Positions 40,301-47,718 of a stretch of DNA of 64,000 bases are shown here, piece by piece. Origin of the DNA: Arthrobacter crystallopoietes. Lineage in GTDB: Bacteria; Actinomycetota; Actinomycetes; Actinomycetales; Micrococcaceae. The number at the start of each line of letters is the position of its first letter. The first letter of the stretch is position 1. The stretch covers positions 4,698,082-4,762,081 of the forward strand of contig NZ_CP018863.1 in NCBI RefSeq assembly GCF_002849715.1. The letters are read 5' to 3'. Position numbers and translations under genes: made by a program. The notes under the pieces are model-generated. The model saw only the letters and a program-made list of their open reading frames with translations, was not told the origin of the DNA and did no database searches.

Positions 40301-41190
40301 CCGGCAAGGAATGGGCACCGCTGACGCAGCTGTCCGAAGACCAGGCGAAGTTCTGGATCTACGACTCGCTGCTCTCCGAATATGCGGCCATGGGCTTTGA
40401 ATACGGTTACTCGGTTGAGCGGCCGGATGCGCTGGTCATCTGGGAAGCGCAGTTCGGCGACTTCGTCAACGGCGCACAGACGGTAATCGATGAATTCATC
40501 TCCTCGGCCGAGCAGAAATGGGGACAGCGTTCCTCGCTGGTCCTCATGCTGCCGCACGGCTATGAGGGCCAGGGACCGGACCACTCGTCCGCTCGCATCG
40601 AACGATTCCTGCAGATGTGCGCCGAAGACAACATGATCGTGGCCAATCCGACCACCCCGGCGTCGCACTTCCATCTGCTGCGCCGCCAGGCCTACAGCCG
40701 TCCGCGGAAGCCGCTGATCATCTTCACACCCAAGCAGCTGCTGCGCCTGAAGGCTGCCGCCGCCAATGTCGAGGACTTCACGGAGGGCCGCTTCCAGCCG
40801 GTCATCCCGGAGGTCCAGGAACTGAACGCAGGGGAAGTCGACCGGGTGGTCCTGGTATCGGGCCGCCTGTACTACGACCTGCTGGCTGCCCGCCAGAAGA
40901 ACGGCGACACCAAGACTGCTCTGGTCCGGGTCGAGCAGCTATACCCGCTGCCGGCCCAGGAAATCGAGGCCGAACTGGCCAAGTATCCGAACGCCGAGGT
41001 GGTCTGGGCCCAGGACGAGCCCGCCAACCAGGGGCCGTGGCCGGTTATTGGAATGATGCTCCCGCAGAGGGTGGACACGAGCCTTCGTCTGGTTTCGCGC
41101 CCCGCGTCCGCCGCTACCTCAACAGGTTCCGCCAAGCGGCACGCTGTCGAGCAGGATGTCCTCGTGAAAAAGGTGTTTGAGCGCAAGTAA
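37372..41190 (+). CDS. kgd: Multifunctional 2-oxoglutarate decarboxylase/dehydrogenase E1-E2 fusion
   Basis: A 1272-residue TCA-cycle enzyme joining an E2-like succinyltransferase core to a ThDP-dependent E1. The N-terminal E1 helix (NEWLVDEIYEQYLQDKNSVD) leads into a Pro/Ala/Lys-rich linker, the acyltransferase domain with DHRVIQGAGSGEFL, then the E1 domains with MAHRGRLNVL, HGDAAFAGQGVVAETLNLSQ and the transketolase-like C-terminus. No lipoyl domain is fused, as in the mycobacterial and corynebacterial KGD/OdhA proteins. The GTG start has GGAAGAGG upstream. TTGGCC (37210) and TAGACT (37235) with 19 bases between are a candidate promoter. Confidence 0.95.
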   Translation: MPEHPNLRLPEEFGGNEWLVDEIYEQYLQDKNSVDKKWWSIFESAGAGSTQTANGNAPRAAREETDPQTRQLPVVKEPKGTPAASAETTANNRSAEKRIPADAEPAPNTSKDKAVPAAAETAAKSEPKTAPIPAQLPKSSPNSQTEEDKISVLRGPAKAIATNMDQSLSVPTATTVRAVPAKLLIDNRVVINSNLARARGGKVSFTHLIGYAVIKALGQFPSQNVHYDEVDGKPVAVQPAHVNFGIAIDMPKPDGTRLLVVPNIKKAETMNFAEFWHNYEDLIKRARAGKLTADDYAGTTSSLTNPGGIGTVHSVPRLSKGQATIVGVGALEYPAEFRGASEKTIAAQGVGKIITLTSTYDHRVIQGAGSGEFLRLVESLLLGEQDFYDEIFEALRIPYEPVRWRPDNQVDVELQVNKIARIQQLIHAYRVRGHLMADTNPLEYVQRKHPDLDILTYGLTMWDLDREWVTGGFGGKSRLKLRDILGVLRDAYCRTTGIEYMHIQDPEERKWFQDELERPYAKPSREEQLRVLGKLNAAEAFETFLQTKFVGQKRFSLEGGESLIPLLDAVISDAADDGLDEVAIGMAHRGRLNVLTNIAGKTYAQVFREFEGTQDPRSVQGSGDVKYHLGTEGTFTSDNGNETKVYLAANPSHLEAVDPVVEGIVRAKQDRLDQGDGAFGVLPIIIHGDAAFAGQGVVAETLNLSQLRGYRTGGTVHVIVNNQVGFTTSPHASRSSVYSTDVAKMIQAPVFHVNGDDPEAVVRVAQLAYDYRQRFHKDVVIDMVCYRRRGHNEGDDPSMTQPMMYNLIEAKRSTRKLYTEALVGRGDITQDEADQALRDYQERLERVFAETHAAQTSPIPVVTKDAAAVSDIERPLSQQAEDEVRVPTSTAVSTEVLAQIGKAHVSIPEGFTVHPKLKALLEKREQMSREGGIDWGFGEIAAFGSLLMEGVPVRLAGQDSRRGTFVQRHAVFHDRSSGKEWAPLTQLSEDQAKFWIYDSLLSEYAAMGFEYGYSVERPDALVIWEAQFGDFVNGAQTVIDEFISSAEQKWGQRSSLVLMLPHGYEGQGPDHSSARIERFLQMCAEDNMIVANPTTPASHFHLLRRQAYSRPRKPLIIFTPKQLLRLKAAAANVEDFTEGRFQPVIPEVQELNAGEVDRVVLVSGRLYYDLLAARQKNGDTKTALVRVEQLYPLPAQEIEAELAKYPNAEVVWAQDEPANQGPWPVIGMMLPQRVDTSLRLVSRPASAATSTGSAKRHAVEQDVLVKKVFERK

Positions 41191-41198
41191 GTAAGATG

Positions 41199-41236
41199 AT
41201 GGGTGGGGTGCACAGACACCCCACCCACTTCTTTTT
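41199..41236 (+). terminator. Intrinsic terminator of kgd
   Basis: GGGTGGGGTG (41201-41210) pairs with CACCCCACCC (41217-41226) around CACAGA, extended by a T-A pair, and CTTCTTTTT follows. It lies about ten bases after the kgd stop. Confidence 0.9.
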
Positions 41237-41273
41237 AACCAGAGGCCTGCCCTAACCAACCAGAAAGCATCTT

Positions 41274-41873
41274 GTGGAGCAACGCAAAATCAGGATCGCC
41301 GCTGTCGGCGACGAACTCCTTGCCGGTACCGGTGATCAGCGCGCCCTCGGTTGGCTCGGACGGACTCTGGCCCGTACCAATCCCGCGCCGGCCAGCCTCG
41401 AATCGTTCACTCTGGCGTCGCCAAACGAGGGCACGGAGGAACTTGCCGGACGCTGGCTGCAGGAGGCAGGACGCCGGTTTGATGACGGTTATGAAAACCG
41501 GCTCGTTATCGGACTGTCCGACCGCGACCTGGATCTGGAGCTGACGACGGCCCGGAGCCGGCTGAACCTGGCCAACATTCTTGATGGTGCGGCTCAGTTA
41601 AGCGTCAAAGCCTTCGTCGTCGGTCCGCCGCCCGGCCTCGATGCCGAGCGCAACCAACGCCTTGCCGAGCTGTCGGCCGCATTCGGTGATGTCACCACCC
41701 GCCGCAAACATGTCTACGTTGATACCTTCACTCCCCTGCTCAATCACGAACAGTGGCGCACGGATCTTGCCGCTAACGGCGGCGCTCCCGGACAGGCCGG
41801 CTACGGTTTGATCGCCTGGCTGGTCCTCCACCGCGGCTGGTACAGCTGGCTGGAACTGCCCGAGCCCGCTTGA
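41274..41873 (+). CDS. SGNH/GDSL-like protein with degenerate active site
   Basis: A 199-residue single-domain protein with the SGNH hydrolase layout. Block I reads AAVGDELLAG, so Glu stands where the nucleophilic Ser of GDS is expected, and the C-terminal block V (usually DxxH before the final helix) reads GGAPGQAGYGLIAWLV without Asp or His. The fold call rests on these block positions, the central KAFVVGPPP and the NQRLAELSAAFG helix. It is therefore likely not a hydrolase, perhaps a binding protein. The start is GTG 41274. It stands alone after kgd. Confidence 0.65.
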   Translation: MEQRKIRIAAVGDELLAGTGDQRALGWLGRTLARTNPAPASLESFTLASPNEGTEELAGRWLQEAGRRFDDGYENRLVIGLSDRDLDLELTTARSRLNLANILDGAAQLSVKAFVVGPPPGLDAERNQRLAELSAAFGDVTTRRKHVYVDTFTPLLNHEQWRTDLAANGGAPGQAGYGLIAWLVLHRGWYSWLELPEPA

Positions 41874-41988
41874 CTCCACCCCCAGTCCGCCGGCCAACCC
41901 GCTTCAGTCGCCGTCACCGGTTAGGCGTGCATGGACGGATGTGGGAGACTGGTACGCAGTTCTTTTTCATCCAGGTAAGGAGGCAGCT

Positions 41989-42063
41989 ATGAGCAAGCGA
42001 GCACGCAAGCGTCGTGACCGTAAGCGCGGCGGCGCAAACCACGGTAAGCGCCCCAACACCTAA
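41989..42063 (+). CDS. Ribosomal protein bL37 (24 residues)
   Basis: A tiny, extremely basic protein, MSKRARKRRDRKRGGANHGK followed by RPNT. It matches what I recall of bL37, the 24-residue protein found in the large subunit of mycobacterial ribosomes, including the NHGKRPN end. The ribosome binding site AAGGAGG lies six bases before the ATG, among the best in the window, and a strong terminator follows. It is too short for most gene finders. Confidence 0.8.
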   Translation: MSKRARKRRDRKRGGANHGKRPNT

Positions 42064-42107
42064 GCAACCGGTTTTCCGGTATGGCTTACGGGTCACCCGC
42101 CAGCTGA

Positions 42108-42159
42108 ATAAAGCAGGAACCCCCGCAGACCACCAGGTCTGCGGGGGTTCCTGCTTTAT
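42108..42159. terminator. Bidirectional intrinsic terminator
   Basis: A perfect 24-bp inverted repeat (42108-42131 with 42136-42159) around ACCA. The arms end in ATAAAG/CTTTAT, giving short U-runs on both strands. It lies between the convergent bL37 and rsrA genes and can stop transcription from both. Confidence 0.93.
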
Positions 42160-42177
42160 CTATACCGGCAGGCAGTT

Positions 42178-42453
42178 CTAGGCGTCGGCCTGTACCGTGT
42201 CAGCGGCTTCGAGGTGGCCGATCCGGTCCAGAATCCGTTCCTTCAGTGTCTGCGGTGCAGCCTCCTGGCACGACCTCTTGACCACGCTTCGGATCAGGCA
42301 CTCCAGGCTGTGTTCCTGGGCGCATTCCTCGCAACCGTCCAGATGCTGTTTGATCTCGTTGAGGTCCTCGCGGGACAACGCGCCGTCAACGTACTCATAG
42401 ATCCGCTTCATGCGGTCGTCTTCGCAGTCGCCCAAGCCGTGGCAGTCGCTCAT
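42178..42453 (-). CDS. rsrA: Zinc-binding redox anti-sigma factor RsrA
   Basis: A 91-residue ZAS-family anti-sigma factor that holds SigR inactive until thiol oxidation. The zinc motif is H37-x3-C41-x2-C44, with extra Cys at 4, 10, 52 and 62; C4 and C10 correspond well to the metal-binding and disulfide-forming cysteines of Streptomyces RsrA. Its ATG overlaps the sigR stop by four bases, the standard sigR-rsrA arrangement. Confidence 0.94.
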   Translation of the reverse strand: MSDCHGLGDCEDDRMKRIYEYVDGALSREDLNEIKQHLDGCEECAQEHSLECLIRSVVKRSCQEAAPQTLKERILDRIGHLEAADTVQADA

Positions 42454-43136
42454 TTGCCGTTCTCCTGTTTTGTCCCCACTGAGGTTTTGTCCGTCTTTTT
42501 GCCCATTCCGCGTTCGTGCGCGTAGTCGGCCAGCAGATCGCGCAATAGCTTGCGTCCGCGGTGGAGGCGGGACATAACCGTTCCGATCGGGGTGTTCATG
42601 ATTTCTGATATTTCTTTGTAGGCAAAACCCTCTACGTCTGAAAAGTAGACGGCCAGCCTGAACTCCTCCGGGATAGCCTGGAGGGCTTCCTTGACGTCCG
42701 AATCCGGCAGGTGGTCCAACGCCTCCGCTTCGGCGGAACGCAGTCCCGTCGAAGTGTGCGAAGCGGCTTGGAACATCTGCCAGTCCTCAACCTGGTCCGC
42801 GTTGGACTGGAGCGGCTCGCGCTGCCGTTTACGGTACAGGTTGATATAGGTGTTGGTCAGGATCCGGTAGAGCCATGCCTTGAGGTTGGTCCCCGGCTTG
42901 TACTGATGGAAGGCCGAAAACGCCTTTGTGTACGCCTCCTGGACCAGATCTTCGGCGTCGCTGGGATTGCGGGCCATACGCATGGCAGCTGAGTAGAGCT
43001 GATCCACATACTGCATGGCGTCGCGCTCAAAGCGGGCACTGCGTTCTTCTGGTGTCTCGGTGTCAGCGGCCGCTGCCGGCGCGGATTCCTCCGCAACCTC
43101 CAGGGGGGCAGCCTCATCGGATTTGTCTGTTGTCAT
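42450..43136 (-). CDS. sigR: ECF RNA polymerase sigma factor SigR
   Basis: An extracytoplasmic-function sigma factor of about 228 residues controlling the thiol-oxidative stress regulon. Region 2 ([20 protein letters not shown], then [20 protein letters not shown]) and region 4 ([20 protein letters not shown]) are clear. The start is uncertain: I give the ATG at 43134-43136, but the frame stays open to a GTG at 43241, adding 35 residues. The SigR-type promoter at 43291-43316 lies upstream of both, so a longer isoform like Streptomyces SigR-prime is possible. Coupled to rsrA. Confidence 0.92.
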   Translation of the reverse strand: MTTDKSDEAAPLEVAEESAPAAAADTETPEERSARFERDAMQYVDQLYSAAMRMARNPSDAEDLVQEAYTKAFSAFHQYKPGTNLKAWLYRILTNTYINLYRKRQREPLQSNADQVEDWQMFQAASHTSTGLRSAEAEALDHLPDSDVKEALQAIPEEFRLAVYFSDVEGFAYKEISEIMNTPIGTVMSRLHRGRKLLRDLLADYAHERGMGKKTDKTSVGTKQENGK

Positions 43137-43290
43137 CGGCACCAAGTCTACGCTGGAGGTCTTCCGGGCACGGTCCAAACGCAGCTGCAGTCCCGCAGCA
43201 GGCTGGAGAGTTGCTAGTGGCACTGATTGTCCTTTCGACACGTTGGCGCCGGCGCTACGGTCAAGACCCGCACCTATTGCTCTTCTTCAC

Positions 43291-43316
43291 AACGATGCAC
43301 GCGCCGTCCTTATTCC
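43291..43316 (-). promoter_or_regulatory. SigR-type autoregulatory promoter of sigR
   Basis: On the minus strand GGAAT (43312-43316) and GTT (43291-43293) are separated by exactly 18 bases, the SigR/SigH-class consensus known from Streptomyces and mycobacteria. It lies about 50 bases before the GTG at 43241 and 155 before the ATG at 43136. Positive autoregulation follows by inference. Confidence 0.75.
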
Positions 43317-43454
43317 ACCTGAGGTCATCGTGGACCCCAAGGTTGCGTATGCAGGATGTACAGGGCACGCAAAAGTGCCAGACTAGAGAACAGCGTCACC
43401 AGCAGCCCTAGAAACAGCTTCCGCACTGCGGATAGCGCCAGCCAGGAGGTACTT

Positions 43455-44036
43455 ATGACCATCGTTCGCTTTGTTGCCCGCCCGATGCTTGCCGCAACGT
43501 TTGTGGCTTCGGGAGTCGATCGCTTGCGAAACGTGCAGGACACCGCGGACCAGCTTCAGCCGGCCCTGCGGCAGGTCCAGACCATGGTTCCCTCCGCGGC
43601 ACCGGTAACAGGCAACGAGAAGCTGGTTGCCCAGGTCATTGGTGCCACTCAGGTTGGGGCCGGCGTTTTGCTGGGGATCGGCAAATTCCCACGCATCGCG
43701 GCACTGCTTCTGGCAGGAACGGCAGCGGCGAACGCACTGGTGGAATTCAACGCCGCGGACGCTACGTCGCCTGAATCCCGGCGGGCCCGGCGTAACCAGT
43801 TGCTCAAGAACGTGTCCCTCATCGGCGGCGTTCTGCTGGCCGCCGTCGATACCAACGGCCGCCCCGGACTGGTCTGGCGTACCGAGCATCTCGCCTCTGA
43901 CGCACGCAGAAGTGTGCAGTCCTTCGGCAAGGACGCCCGCAAGAACGCTAGCACCCTGAGCAAAGATGCCCGCAAGCAGCTGCAGAAGGCTGAGCGGACC
44001 GTGCGGGCAGCTGCCTCCGATGTGGTGGGTTCCTAG
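43455..44036 (+). CDS. DoxX-family membrane protein
   Basis: A 193-residue protein with a DoxX-type membrane domain: FVARPMLAATFVASGVDRLRN, a second helix VAQVIGATQVGAGVLLGIGKFPRIAALLLAGTAAANALVEF and a third near LLKNVSLIGGVLLAAVD. A basic, coiled-coil-like C-terminus (about 150-190, with repeated KDARK) extends beyond the usual family length. Function uncertain; some relatives join redox complexes, which would suit its position divergent from sigR-rsrA. AGGAGG lies before the ATG at 43455. Confidence 0.85.
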   Translation: MTIVRFVARPMLAATFVASGVDRLRNVQDTADQLQPALRQVQTMVPSAAPVTGNEKLVAQVIGATQVGAGVLLGIGKFPRIAALLLAGTAAANALVEFNAADATSPESRRARRNQLLKNVSLIGGVLLAAVDTNGRPGLVWRTEHLASDARRSVQSFGKDARKNASTLSKDARKQLQKAERTVRAAASDVVGS

Positions 44037-44042
44037 TTTTCC

Positions 44043-45389
44043 ATGACTGAGCAAGCAAGCGCCGGCAGCAACAGCAACCACTGGCCCGCACCTTTCGCCC
44101 CGGGGCCGGTCGATGCCACCGTTTACGTGCCGGCTTCGAAATCCTTAACCAACCGCTACCTTGTGCTCGCTGCCTTGGCGGACGGTCCGTCGCGGCTGCG
44201 GGCACCCCTGCATTCGCGTGATTCGGTTCTCATGATCGATGCGCTGCGTGCGCTCGGGGCCCGTGTCGAGGAAACACCGGGCGAGGGCCGGTTTGGTCCC
44301 GACCTGCTGGTCACGCCTATTGAGCAGGGTCGGGAGCTGGGCGAGACGCGCGTGGATTGCGGGTTAGCCGGTACCGTGATGCGCTTCGTGCCGCCCTTGG
44401 CAGCACTGTGCACGGGAACCGTCACGTTCGACGGCGATCCGCAGGCAAGGAAGCGGCCGATGGGCAGCACCATCGACGCGCTGCGCGGCCTCGGTGTCAG
44501 GCTGGACGACGGCGGCAACCGCTCGCTGCCGTTCACGCTGGCCGCTTCCGGCGACGTTGATGGCGGGCATCTGGTCATCGATGCCGGAGCCTCCTCCCAG
44601 TTCGTCTCAGCGCTGCTGCTGGTCGGCGCCAAATTCCGTAACGGGCTGCACCTCGAACATTCCGGCCAGAGCGTCCCCAGCCTGGACCACGTTGCCATGA
44701 CCGTGGCGGTACTGCGCAGCGTCGGGGTGGAGGTAGACGATTCCCGGCAGAACCACTGGGTGGTCCGGCCCGGACCGGTCAAGGCCTTCGACGTCACCGT
44801 CGAACAGGACCTTTCCAATGCCGGCCCCTTCCTCGCGGCAGCCCTGGCCACGAAGGGAACGGTTCGGATCCCAGGCTGGCCGGAGAAAACCACGCAGGTA
44901 GGTGACAAATGGCGCAGCATCCTGGCGCAACTCGGCGCCACTGTCAGCTACGAGAACGGCACCCTCACCGTAACCGGCGGGGCAGAGATCACCGGGGCGC
45001 AGCTCGCCGACACCAGCGAACTTGCCCCCACCACGGCGGCGCTCTGTGCCCTGGCCGGCAGCGAATCCAGGCTCACCGGAATTGCCCACTTGCGGGGACA
45101 CGAAACAGACCGGCTGGCGGCTCTGGTCGCGGAAATCAATGCCTTGGGTGGCGACGCCGAAGAAACCGAAGACGGGTTGATCATCCGTCCGAGGCCACTG
45201 CATGGCGGGGTCTTCCATTCATATGAGGACCACAGGATGGCCACCGCCGGAGCCATTATCGGGCTGGCAGTCGAGGGCGTGGAAGTCGAAGACATCGGCA
45301 CCACGGCCAAGACCATGCCCGAGTTCCCGCGGCTATGGCAGGACCTGTTCGAGACTTCCGTCCGCCAGTCCGAGGCGGGAGCGCTCTAA
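44043..45389 (+). CDS. aroA: 3-Phosphoshikimate 1-carboxyvinyltransferase (EPSP synthase)
   Basis: A 448-residue shikimate-pathway enzyme joining PEP and shikimate-3-phosphate. PASKSLTNRYLVLAALADG with K33, DCGLAGTVMRF and RGHETDRLAAL are the substrate-binding motifs, arranged in the two-domain inside-out barrel. The DCGLAGT loop has Leu-Ala in place of the N-A pattern of many class I enzymes. Two bases separate its stop from the next GTG, so aroA and rsgA are co-transcribed. Confidence 0.96.
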   Translation: MTEQASAGSNSNHWPAPFAPGPVDATVYVPASKSLTNRYLVLAALADGPSRLRAPLHSRDSVLMIDALRALGARVEETPGEGRFGPDLLVTPIEQGRELGETRVDCGLAGTVMRFVPPLAALCTGTVTFDGDPQARKRPMGSTIDALRGLGVRLDDGGNRSLPFTLAASGDVDGGHLVIDAGASSQFVSALLLVGAKFRNGLHLEHSGQSVPSLDHVAMTVAVLRSVGVEVDDSRQNHWVVRPGPVKAFDVTVEQDLSNAGPFLAAALATKGTVRIPGWPEKTTQVGDKWRSILAQLGATVSYENGTLTVTGGAEITGAQLADTSELAPTTAALCALAGSESRLTGIAHLRGHETDRLAALVAEINALGGDAEETEDGLIIRPRPLHGGVFHSYEDHRMATAGAIIGLAVEGVEVEDIGTTAKTMPEFPRLWQDLFETSVRQSEAGAL

Positions 45390-45390
45390 G

Positions 45391-46494
45391 GTGGTGCGCG
45401 GCAACCGTACGTGGGACGAGTCCGATGTCCGCATCCGTCCCAACAAGCGCGGCTCGCGTCCGCGTACCAAGGAACGGCCTGCCCACGAAGACGCCGTCAT
45501 CGGGCGGATCATCACCGTGGACCGCGGCCGCTACACCGCGGTCGTCGATGAAGACACTGCCCGGGAACGGGTGGTTGTCGCCGCCCGTGCCCGGGAGCTT
45601 CGTCGCAGTCCGGTGGTGGCCGGCGACTTCGTAGCGCTCGTCGGTGACATTACCGGTGAGCCGGATACGTTGGCCCGGCTGGTCCGGATTGAGGAACGCC
45701 GGACGCTGTTGCGCCGCAGCGCCGACGATACAGATCCCGTGGAGCGGGTAGTCGTCGCCAATGCAGACCAGCTGGTCATCGTCGTGGCCGCCGCAAACCC
45801 CGAGCCGCGCACCGGTTTCATCGACCGCGCCTTGGTAGCGGCGTACGACGCCGGTATCAGCCCGCTGCTGTGCGTCACCAAAGCGGACGTCAAGGATCCC
45901 GAAGAACTGCTCTCCAACTACCGGCACCTGGACCTGCCCGTGATCGTCAGCCGGACGGCCGGCACGGAGGGCTCCGGGGTGGATGCACGGTCCGCCGACG
46001 GGCTGTCTGCCCGTCTCGACCGTGACGCCGTAGCGGCGCTCCGTGGCTATCTGGATGGGATGGTCAGCGTCATGCTCGGCCATTCGGGCGTGGGCAAGTC
46101 CACCATGGTCAATGCCCTCACGGGGGCGGAGCGCGCCACGGGGGGAGTCAACGCGGTGACCGGGCGGGGCCGGCATACCTCCTCCTCGGCGCTGGCCCTG
46201 AAGCTGGCCGACGCTCCGGCTGGCAGCTGGATCATCGACACGCCCGGCATCCGTTCTTTTGGACTGGCCCACGTGGACCCGGACCGGATCATTTCCGCTT
46301 TTCCCGATTTGGAGCCCGGGACGGCGGACTGCGAGCGGGGCTGCAAGCACGACGACCATGCCGTCAACTGCGGCGTGGACGCCTGGGTGGCCTCCGGGCA
46401 GGCCGGCGAATCCGGCCCGGCACGGCTGGCCTCGCTGCGCCGTTTGCTGGGAACGGAAGAACGCGCCCAGGCGAAGGAACTCGGGTTCCAGTAG
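45391..46494 (+). CDS. rsgA: Ribosome small-subunit-dependent GTPase A
   Basis: A 367-residue circularly permuted GTPase that proofreads late 30S assembly. An OB-like N-terminal domain precedes the permuted G motifs: CVTKADV (G4), then GHSGVGKST (G1), the TGRGRHTSS switch and DTPG (G3). The C-terminal zinc knuckle is CERGCKHDDHAVNC. I chose the first of two adjacent GTG codons (45391); the second, 45394, is equally possible. It directly follows aroA, a frequent actinobacterial pair. Confidence 0.95.
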   Translation: MVRGNRTWDESDVRIRPNKRGSRPRTKERPAHEDAVIGRIITVDRGRYTAVVDEDTARERVVVAARARELRRSPVVAGDFVALVGDITGEPDTLARLVRIEERRTLLRRSADDTDPVERVVVANADQLVIVVAAANPEPRTGFIDRALVAAYDAGISPLLCVTKADVKDPEELLSNYRHLDLPVIVSRTAGTEGSGVDARSADGLSARLDRDAVAALRGYLDGMVSVMLGHSGVGKSTMVNALTGAERATGGVNAVTGRGRHTSSSALALKLADAPAGSWIIDTPGIRSFGLAHVDPDRIISAFPDLEPGTADCERGCKHDDHAVNCGVDAWVASGQAGESGPARLASLRRLLGTEERAQAKELGFQ

Positions 46495-46562
46495 CACCGC
46501 CGTCGTCGGTCAGGGACTTCACATCCCGCATCCGGCCGCCAAATAAGGATAAGTTGAAGCCT

Positions 46563-47450
46563 ATGACCCGTGACGTTCAAAGCTATAACGACGATCTGCG
46601 CCTGGCCCATGTGATGGCCGATTCCGTGGATTCGCAGACCATGGCCCGCTTCAAGGCGCTGGACCTGAAAATCGAGACCAAGCCGGATCTCACCCCTGTC
46701 ACGGATGCGGACCGCGCCGCTGAAGAGGCCATCCGCGGCCAACTCTCCCGGGCCCGGCCGCGCGACGCGGTCCTCGGCGAGGAATACGGCAGCAGCGGCC
46801 ACGGCTCCCGCCGCTGGATCATCGATCCCATCGACGGCACGAAGAACTTCGTCCGCGGGGTGCCGGTCTGGGCCACCTTGATCGCGCTGGTAGACGAAGA
46901 CCGTCCCGTGGTCGGCCTGGTCAGCGCGCCGGCTCTGGGCAAGCGCTGGTGGGCCGCGACCGGAACCGGTGCCTACATGGGACGTTCGCTGTCCGCGGCC
47001 ACCCGGCTCCGGGTATCCGATGTCAACCGGCTCGAGGACGCGTCCCTCTCCTATTCCAGCCTCACCGGCTGGCAGGAACGCGGCAACTTCCCGGAGTTCC
47101 TCGGCCTCACCGAATCCGTCTGGCGCACCCGTGCCTACGGGGACTTCTGGTCCTACTGCATGGTGGCCGAGGGCGCCGTCGACATTGCCTGCGAACCCGA
47201 ACTCAACCTCTATGACATGGCGGCCCTCGTGCCGATCGTGACCGAGGCCGGCGGACGGTTCAGTTCGCTCGAGGGCGAGGACGGACCCTTCGGCGGCAAC
47301 GCGTTGGCCACGAACGGCACGCTGCACGACGAGGTCCTCTACCGGCTCAATCCGCAGTTGCGCGGCCAGCGTCCGGCCGCACACCCGGAGGACGGGTCCC
47401 TGCCGGAAACCGCTCCGGAGGCCTCCATGGAGGCGGACGGCCTGCGCTGA
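46563..47450 (+). CDS. hisN: Histidinol-phosphatase (inositol monophosphatase fold)
   Basis: A 295-residue Mg2+-dependent phosphatase. Motifs are DADRAAEEAI, GEEYG, IIDPIDGTKNF and the C-terminal YGDFWSYCMVAEGAVDIACEPELNLYDMAAL, all metal or phosphate ligands of the IMPase fold. Actinobacterial members with this context and the DLRLAH start are histidinol-phosphatases of histidine synthesis; an inositol or other substrate remains possible. The start is either ATG 46563 or TTG 46554, the latter with AAGGA close by. The protein extends with an acidic tail. Confidence 0.88.
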   Translation: MTRDVQSYNDDLRLAHVMADSVDSQTMARFKALDLKIETKPDLTPVTDADRAAEEAIRGQLSRARPRDAVLGEEYGSSGHGSRRWIIDPIDGTKNFVRGVPVWATLIALVDEDRPVVGLVSAPALGKRWWAATGTGAYMGRSLSAATRLRVSDVNRLEDASLSYSSLTGWQERGNFPEFLGLTESVWRTRAYGDFWSYCMVAEGAVDIACEPELNLYDMAALVPIVTEAGGRFSSLEGEDGPFGGNALATNGTLHDEVLYRLNPQLRGQRPAAHPEDGSLPETAPEASMEADGLR

Positions 47451-47476
47451 CGCTGTCTTTTGTGACGAATTACGAC

Positions 47477-47512
47477 GGCGGCCGTCCCCATTCCGGGGAT
47501 GGCCGCCTTTTC
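47477..47512 (+). terminator. Intrinsic terminator of hisN
   Basis: A 13-bp stem (47477-47489 with 47495-47507, one G-T pair) with loop ATTCC is followed by TTTTCG. It separates hisN from the riboswitch transcript. Confidence 0.88.
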
Positions 47513-47550
47513 GTTCCCGTAACAAAGATGCGGCCCCTCCGGCCGGACAA

Positions 47551-47556
47551 TAATCT
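47551..47556 (+). promoter_or_regulatory. Candidate -10 element of the riboswitch transcript
   Basis: TAATCT at 47551-47556 ends seven bases before the first riboswitch helix at 47563, the spacing expected for a start there. No good -35 element was found. Confidence 0.4.
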
Positions 47557-47562
47557 CGATGG

Positions 47563-47680
47563 CAGGTCACGAGTGCCAGCGCTAAACCCCGGTTAGCTGG
47601 CCGGCAACCCTCCTCACGCGGCGGGGTGCCCCGGGTGACGACCTGGCCGTTCCTGACTGGTTCGGCAAGCGCGGATCCGC
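47563..47680 (+). ncRNA. SAM-IV riboswitch
   Basis: The segment matches closely the actinobacterial SAM-IV aptamer that I know from Mycobacterium: CAGGTC (47563-47568) closes with GACCTG (47640-47645), the core reads GAGTGCCAGCG, then CCGGCAACCCTCC and GGGGTGCCCCGGGTGA, and a downstream GCAAGCGCGGATCC forms the extra pseudoknot side. It senses S-adenosylmethionine and should reduce expression of the following gene when SAM is plentiful. Confidence 0.92.
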
Positions 47681-47699
47681 TCTGCCATTGGCACGGGTC

Positions 47700-47714
47700 C
47701 CTCACCAGATGAGG
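47700..47714 (+). promoter_or_regulatory. Shine-Dalgarno-sequestering hairpin of the SAM-IV switch
   Basis: CCTCA (47700-47704) can pair with TGAGG (47710-47714) around CCAGA. TGAGG contains the ribosome binding site GAGG, four bases before the ATG at 47719. This suggests that the switch acts on translation initiation. The pairing is short and ligand dependence is inferred. Confidence 0.55.
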
Positions 47715-47718
47715 TCAT

